Origin: Gyromitra esculenta
Taxonomy: Eukaryota > Ascomycota > Pezizomycetes > Pezizales > Discinaceae
Assembly: GCA_038503075.1 (NCBI GenBank)
Contig: JBCAML010000011.1
Coordinates: 992,001-1,056,000, forward strand
Direction of reading: 5' to 3'
Length of the DNA stretch: 64,000 bases
A program made the position numbers and the translations under genes. The notes beneath the pieces are model-generated. The model was given only the letters and a program-made list of their open reading frames with translations. It ran no database searches and was not told the DNA's origin. Shown piece by piece: positions 58,120 through 64,000 of this stretch (position 1 is its first letter; the number at the start of each line of letters is the position of its first letter).

Positions 58120-59237
58120 ATGTCAGCTTCAGCAGGAGAGGAGGCTCCTCCCGTAAAATCTCTCCGGACAGTTTATACTGAACTGCCCCCATCATGTGTC
58201 CTTTACGTACCGCAAAACCCGGACTTGATCGTGGTTGGAACCTACTATCTCAACGAATTAGCTACAGCCGTCGAGGAGAAGAAAACTGGCAGCCTTCTTG
58301 TATATCGGCAGATCCCCTCGAATGACGGGTCCGTAAACAATGACCTGTGCGTCTTCACCCACCCTACACCATTCCAGGCGGATGAGAAACAAAAGGATAA
58401 GTTAGCAGAAACCAAAGGTCAGCTGCGCTGATGTTTCTTCTCCATACTCATAGACAGTTACTACAGACCATCCCGACACAAGCGATATTAGATATCAAAT
58501 TCTCTCCCCACGACCCATCCCTCCTTGCCGTTGCGCAATCACTTGGCCTCCTCTCGTTTTATCACTTTAATATCGAAGAGTTAACTTTTATCCTTGACTC
58601 CCAACACACTCTCAGCGATCCATCCATATTGATTCTGGCGCTCGCTTTCTCGCCAGCATCTCCAGAGCACCTAGCGCTTACGTTTTCGTCTGGGGAGGTA
58701 GCTTTGTTTTCATTGAGTGCTGGCCGGGTTATCTACCAATACCATCCCCATGGGCTTGAGGCTTGGACCTGCGAATTTTCATCAGATGGGAAGATACTTT
58801 ATTCCGGGGGTGATGATTCGGTGTTTTGTGCACAGAATTTAGAGGTTGAGGCACAGTTGTGGAGAGACCGAAAAACACACCAGGCTGGGGTCACGGCGAT
58901 ACTTGCTAGGGAGAAATTTAATAATACTATTCTGACAGGATCCTATGATGAGTGGTTACGAGTGTTTGATTCCCGGACAAGAAAGGAAGTGGGGGATATC
59001 AGGCTTGGAGGGGGTGTCTGGAGACTTCATATACGAGATGAGAGTTCGGTGCTGGCAAGCTGTATGCATGCTGGGGCTAGGATAGTTTCAGTGCTTGAGG
59101 GGAAGCCGCTGAGTATCGTTGAAAAGTTTGAAGAACACGAGAGCATGAACTATGGAAGCCATATCCATAGTTCCAGACCAGACAATGTTGTTTCGTGTAG
59201 CTTTTATGACAAGAGGTTATGTATCTGGTCTATTTAA
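58120..59237 (+). CDS. DPH7: Diphthine methyltransferase Dph7 (WD40)
   Basis: Two exons, 58120-58400 and 58454-59237, join in phase 2 to give 354 residues; yeast Dph7/Rrt2 has 387. Dph7 demethylates methyl diphthine on elongation factor 2, the step before the final amidation of diphthamide. The start leads into LPPSCVLYVPQNPDLIVVGTYYL, typical of the first WD blade. Later blades show AILDIKFSPHDPSLLAVAQ, GGDDSVFCAQN, GSYDEWLRVFDSR and GGGVWRLHIRD. Family marks near the end are EEHESMNYGSHIH and VVSCSFYDKRLCIW. The donor gttagc gives a 53-base intron and removes two stops; a ggtcag donor would lose the frame. It converges on RPN12 with 97 bases between stops. Confidence 0.9.
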
Positions 59238-59334
59238 GAGCAAACTCCCCCAACACGATCCTTGGGCACAAAAAAAAAGAACAAAGTTTTGTATCTACGC
59301 AAAAGAAAATACTATAAGGTATTAGCAATGCCCT

Positions 59335-60353
59335 CTACACAATAGTTTCCAGTTCGTGGGCGTAGCCGATCGTGTTTTCGATGATTGTTCCGCTAGCGAG
59401 AGCTTCTTTCTCTGATTCTTCGACAGGGAAATATATCCTCCCGTCCCGGACCTCCCATCCTTTCTAAACGAAGAACCCGTTAGTAAATTGGAGCGGTGTA
59501 TGTAATGGGCTAGAGGTGAGGTAATAGAGAGCCGCTGGGTTCCAGGAAGCTCGGGAGTGGCGAGCTGTGGCCCGGAACGAGGGCGTAGCCGGGGAGTCGA
59601 GATTCTCGGGGGAAAAAAGAACCCAATAGAATTCCGTCTTACCTCCTTTGCAAACTGAATCACCGCACCGTCGGAATCGAGAAAGAGTAGATTCTTGGCA
59701 TTTGATATTGGCAGTGAAGCATAGGCCTTCTCCGAGCAAGTCGCAATTTCATTACGGATGGTTCCAACAAGCACCTGCCAATTCCATCAACAAACCATCC
59801 TTCTATGATCCTCACTGGGTACGAAACTCACCTGCGAGAAAAGTGCATACTCCTCACTCGGCACCTGCGAACTTTTTGTTGCATTCCACACCTTATCATA
59901 GCTCCCCTCCATTAACCACCTTTCTAGCATGATTGGGTGCTTAATGAACGGGTCCTCCTCTGGCGCCTCCAAGTTCTCTAGAGTGGTGTGGAAATCCGCA
60001 ATGTCATTCTTGCTCAGTAGCAGCAGTAGATGCAGTCCGACGATCTTGCTTCTGTGCGGGCTCGGCGATTTGGCTGATAGCTGACCATCCTCGTAGAACG
60101 GCTGCAGCTGCGAGTAGTACCGGCTGAATGCCGCGTCGTCCGTCTGGTGTATGCTAGTTAAGGCACCGATTTCAAGGATCTCCCGTGCAAGGAGGAGTGT
60201 TGGAGCCGGGGTGGAGGCAGATGGGATGAGGGCGTTGCGTTCGAGGAGAGCTAGCTTTAGGGCAGAGAGGGTTCGGGAGGCGGTAGTGTAGTCGCCTTTG
60301 GAAACGCTGGACAGGAGACCGGTGTGGAGGGATTTAAGTTCTCTGTCGGCCAT
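59335..60353 (-). CDS. RPN12: 26S proteasome lid subunit Rpn12
   Basis: Three exons, 60353-59832, 59774-59643 and 59463-59335, all phase 0, give 260 residues; yeast Rpn12 has 274. Rpn12 (PSMD8) is a PCI-domain subunit of the 19S regulatory particle lid. The N-terminal helices contain LKSLHTGLLSSVSKGDYTTA and REILEIGALTSIHQTDDAAF, followed by FSRYYSQLQPFY. Late blocks are FIKHPIMLERWLMEGSYDKVW, VLVGTIRNEIATCSEKAY and the winged-helix end GWEVRDGRIYFP, all typical of Rpn12. The last intron lies just before KGWEV and its removal is needed to reach that segment. The spacer to UGGT (283 bases) is the RPN12 promoter plus the UGGT 3' side. Confidence 0.94.
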
Positions 60354-60636
60354 TATTGATGGTGTGGTTGATGTAAATGCTGGTAGACGGAGATGGGAGT
60401 GGGGATGAGGGGCTGATGGTGATGGTGGTGGAGATGTTGAAGGAATAGGTGGAGGACGTGTTGGGTCCCGCGCTAGTGGAGGGTTACTTCGTCACTCTCA
60501 AGCAGCGTTACACAAATGCACACAGGTAAAGTACATGTAGCGCGAACCAAGCATATGCTTTCGTGATTTTCATCCAAGTAACATAACTACATATAGTTCA
60601 CGCAAATAGCTATCCTAGACTCTTAACAGCTGCAAC

Positions 60637-63600
60637 TCAAAGTTCATCCTTTTCCGGGAGCTTCTGCGTCGGGTTCTCAACAGCAGGTGTCTCTGCCGTT
60701 GGCGAATCCTTTAGTACATCCGTCAAATGTCCCACCGTCTCCCCCTCCTTCTTCAAGCTCCTTCTCGCCAATGCCGCAATCTCCTGATCGTATGCATTCC
60801 ACTCTGGTACCTGTCTTCTAGCCCTATCCAATTTTGGCTCCTTCGTCATCGGGTTATTACATAGATCGATTGTCTTCGCTGTCTTCAAGCTCTCATCGCT
60901 GCACCAGGTTTCACACCAAAGCCACTCCTGGGGAAGGGAATGAATTGGAAGAATGCTCTGCATGTGATTCGGAAGATCTTGGTCGAGGTTAGACAAACTC
61001 TGAGGATCGGCCGACAGTTGATGATATTGTCCACGGAGACGGTCACCAGCAGCTATTTGTCTGAAACGCTTGAGATCCACAACATACAAAGCGCTTGTAG
61101 ACAGTTAGTTTGCTGTCCAGCTATAGTGGGAACGATGTCAACAAACCTAATATGATACGGCAATCCCTTCAAGAAGTTCTTCCAGTATCCCTGCTTCCAG
61201 AACCTGAATCCTTCAATTTCCTCGCGAGAATCACACATAGGTGTGAACCCATATGGAGCACCATGAAGGTCAAGATCAACAAGTTCCTTCATATCAGTCC
61301 TAACGATCTGATCCGCGTCGACGAAAATGACCTTGTCGAGATCTAGAGGGAACAGGACGTCAAGAAATAGAATCTTGTATCCCCAAATCTCACGTTGTTT
61401 CTCCTTCTGAGCGCGGAGCCAGTGCGGCCACTTGTAAGTAACTAGCTCATACTCAAAGCCATACTCTTTCGCCATGGTTGGGATAAAGCCCTATTAAAGT
61501 CTCCTGTCAATAAATCTGCGATTGTCTGCATAGAAAGGGGTTAGAACATACCTTGAATGACGGTGAGAGGAAATTCTCAATGAACCAAAATTTGACTGTC
61601 TTGTTCGTATGTTTCATAACACTCAACATCATGATATTCAAAAATCGCTCATATAAATGGCCACTCGCGACCGAAAAGATATTGATCTCCGCCTGTGGTT
61701 TTACTTCTGTTTCTGACGGTTTGAATAATCCTGCATCAACCATGAGACTCTCCGCCTTCTTCATGAGTTTTGTGGCAAAATCGCTCATACTCTTCGGGCT
61801 CGCTGACGCCTCCAATACATCCTCAGCTTCCATACCAGGCTTCCTCGACAACCTAGGAAACAGCGTTGCGCCCTGAAAACTCATCAACACGATCTCTGAC
61901 TCATTATCGCTCTTCATACCAGCCCGTGGGCCAGAATAACCACCCGTTGTGCCAGCGCTATCAATATGGAAGATCTCGGTTGAGCGCCCTTCCTTCAACT
62001 CCATCTTCCAGAACCCTGGGTTCGCTTTGAACTGGAAGTAGCCTAGGTTCGCCATGATAATCGTGTCTGCAAAAAGCGGCTCCTTCTCTGTTCCGAGGAC
62101 GAGCTGAGCTCCTTTTGGTGCGCCACCGGCGGTGACGTCCTGAGAGTGACCTTCGATGAGAATGCTACGGAGCTCATAGAGAGCTTCGACGTCGCTGCCC
62201 TTGAGACGGTCTTTAAGGGACCCAAGCTTAAGATTGTCAAGGTCGTAGATACATTCTTCAGGGTTCACCAACCAGGATGGGGGAACGTCCATGCTAAGTG
62301 AGAGAAGTGGAAGCTCTGGAATGTTCTCAAAGTGGGCCTTTGGATCAACAACTCGACTATCAAAAAACATTAGTAATTATTGTATCAGTAGAAAAAGATG
62401 CAGAGACATACCCAGAATCGTCAAACCTCGGCGCAGAGTTAAGAACGTGTCTATAAAACCTCTTAACCGGCAACTCATCGATCATCCTCTGGGGATTCAA
62501 GTAAATCCTCAAATACACACCCTCCATCTCGCTCAAAACCTTCAAAATGGGCACGATCTTCTGAGCCATTTCGCTCGCCGGATCCACGCTCGCCACAACC
62601 TGAAAGGTTGCGCTATCCCGATTGCCACTCTCGATAACCGTATGCTCTCCCTTCCACAGTTTCAAAAAGGCGTCCGTCCTTGCTAGCACCGGTGTATCAA
62701 ATAGTCCAGTCGGGGCCTCAGAAGCACTCGTCAACGCAACCAAATTCGTCAATTCTGCAGACCTCCCATTCAGCTTCTCGAGCACACCAAACGCGTCAGC
62801 TGCACCTAGGACCGGCAAGATACGTCGAGACCATTCATAGTCAAGTAATTGTTTAAAGTCCTCCGCGCCGAAAGTATCAGTGACAAGAATAGGCCCAACA
62901 ACACGTCCATTAACTACTAACCCACGCTGCCCAGGCTTGAATCCCACCTTCCCGGCTAGCCCCCTCACACTCTCCCAGAATTTTCCAGCCTCGATATGAT
63001 CCGGATACGACCATCCCGCACTCTTGACATCCGTCTGGAACCCTGCCATCAACGTCTCAATCTTCGGCAATTCAACATGCCCCAGCTCCGGTTTCACTTC
63101 CTCCAAAAGTAATTGCAGCCTCTCCGGCACAGAAAAGAAGTTCACCTGTTGCAGTTGGTACAACAACGTACTCAGCGCCGCCGTTCCCGTCCCTACCTCC
63201 GGATTATTAACCAGCACCAAATCGACCCCGGGAGAAGCCTTCTGGAGCTCCGCAGCACCCTGCAAAAGTTGATACCCGTCCTTCTCGTCGAAGTCGCCAA
63301 CAACCCAGATTGTAGTCGAAGAGAGTTTCGACGGCTTATCATTCTGCACCTTCGGAAGCTGCTGGAAGACATTCGCATACTCGGTTTTCAACTCAACAGT
63401 GTTAACTAACACGATCTTCGTCTCATCCTCGGGAATAATATGGGCATTCCTTCGCGCCACTGCACCAGCGAGCAGGAGCTCCGTAATGTCGCTGTTATCG
63501 TCGATAAGCTCCTCATAAACCGCACGTTGCGTAACACCCACATCTGCCTGAAGCCGCGCACTCATAGCTTGCATCCAACCCTCGTCGCGGGGGAGATATA

Positions 63601-64000
63601 GACCATTGATGAAGACAGGAGGAACGGGTGAGTTGACGGCTAGTCTAGCACCCCATCTCTCCGTCTTCTTGGTCCACTCTTCAATATCGATCGCGCCGAT
63701 CACCTCGTCAAGGGAGAGGGCGGGTTTATCGCTACGCGGTGCAGTGTCTTTAAGGACACTTGTAAATACCTGGGAGGCTGGCTTAGACATAGAGTTGGTT
63801 GCAAGAAGACCATCGAGATAGTTCAATGCAGTGCTAAGACCGTAGGAGTCTCTAAGGTGGTAAAACACTTTTGCCTGCGAGATAGATTCAGGTGTCTTCG
63901 CAAGGGGTACGAGACCGAACCGGATACCGATCTTACGCTCGACGAAGACACGCAGTTGTTCAGTTATGAGCAGGAGGTCTTCACGCGAGGTGAAGTCGAT
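60637..64000 (-). CDS. UGGT: UDP-glucose:glycoprotein glucosyltransferase, C-terminal 1,064 residues (cut by right edge)
   Basis: Four exons in the window, 64000-62412, 62356-61552, 61490-61147 and 61093-60637; the N-terminal part lies outside. UGGT senses misfolded glycoproteins in the ER lumen and adds glucose so they re-enter the calnexin cycle. The first exon carries folding-sensor thioredoxin-like domains and begins in-frame with [13 protein letters not shown] and [11 protein letters not shown]. The GT24 catalytic domain shows [18 protein letters not shown] across splice 2, [20 protein letters not shown] and FVDADQIVR with the DxD metal motif. [22 protein letters not shown] follows, then [23 protein letters not shown]. 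The protein ends KDEL, an ER retention signal. The reading frame is intact, so the enzyme is probably active. Confidence 0.95.

Noticed and set aside
1..64000. tRNA, rRNA, CRISPR arrays, intact transposases or reverse transcriptases
   Set aside because: I looked for B-box-like motifs, regular repeat-spacer arrays and typical polymerase or transposase motifs and saw none I could support.

Overview
This window is nuclear DNA from a filamentous ascomycete fungus. Every recognisable gene is eukaryotic and fungal in type: DASH complex Dam1, a Csr1-type Sec14 protein, Ski3, Rpn12, Dph7, Trm10, an Egh1-type steryl glucosidase, and UDP-glucose:glycoprotein glucosyltransferase. Most genes are cut by short introns, usually 50-75 bases, with gt...ag ends. 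The spacing is loose, with gene-free stretches of 1 to 5 kb holding simple repeats and decayed inverted repeats. This would fit a repeat-bearing lineage such as the Pezizomycetes (truffles, morels, cup fungi), but that placement is inference and no marker here proves it.

Layout. 0-2 kb: the end of a RhoGAP gene and a small orphan. 3.2-6.2 kb: a divergent pair, Csr1-like lipid transfer protein and DAM1. 8-8.5 kb: an inverted-repeat relic. 9.2-11 kb: HNT1-type HIT hydrolase converging on an ABM-fold protein. 13.5-19 kb: an orphan single-pass membrane protein and a monocarboxylate-type MFS transporter. 19.2-19.6 kb: two related foldback repeats. 22-26 kb: an APH-fold kinase-like protein divergent from a zinc-less MDR reductase. 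26.4-34 kb: SMC4, TRM10 and NDUFA13. 34.2-42.5 kb: EGH1 divergent from SKI3. 43.7-45.8 kb: a 676-residue orphan. 51.2-52.5 kb: a 360-residue orphan. 56.5-64 kb: a compact housekeeping block of a seven-exon DUF1917/BLES03-like gene, DPH7, RPN12 and the C-terminal 1,064 residues of UGGT, which runs off the right edge.

Most genes are unlinked housekeeping functions: chromosome segregation (DAM1, SMC4), RNA turnover and tRNA modification (SKI3, TRM10), translation factor modification (DPH7), proteasome (RPN12), respiration (NDUFA13), ER glycoprotein quality control (UGGT) and lipid or sterol metabolism (CSR1-like, EGH1). I see no secondary-metabolite cluster, intact transposon, tRNA, rRNA or CRISPR array. 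Exon boundaries below come from hand splicing, checked by reading-frame continuity and family conservation; none is backed by transcript data. I found no clearly new biological system. The best second-look items are the foldback repeats, the four orphan proteins and the hidden seven-exon gene.
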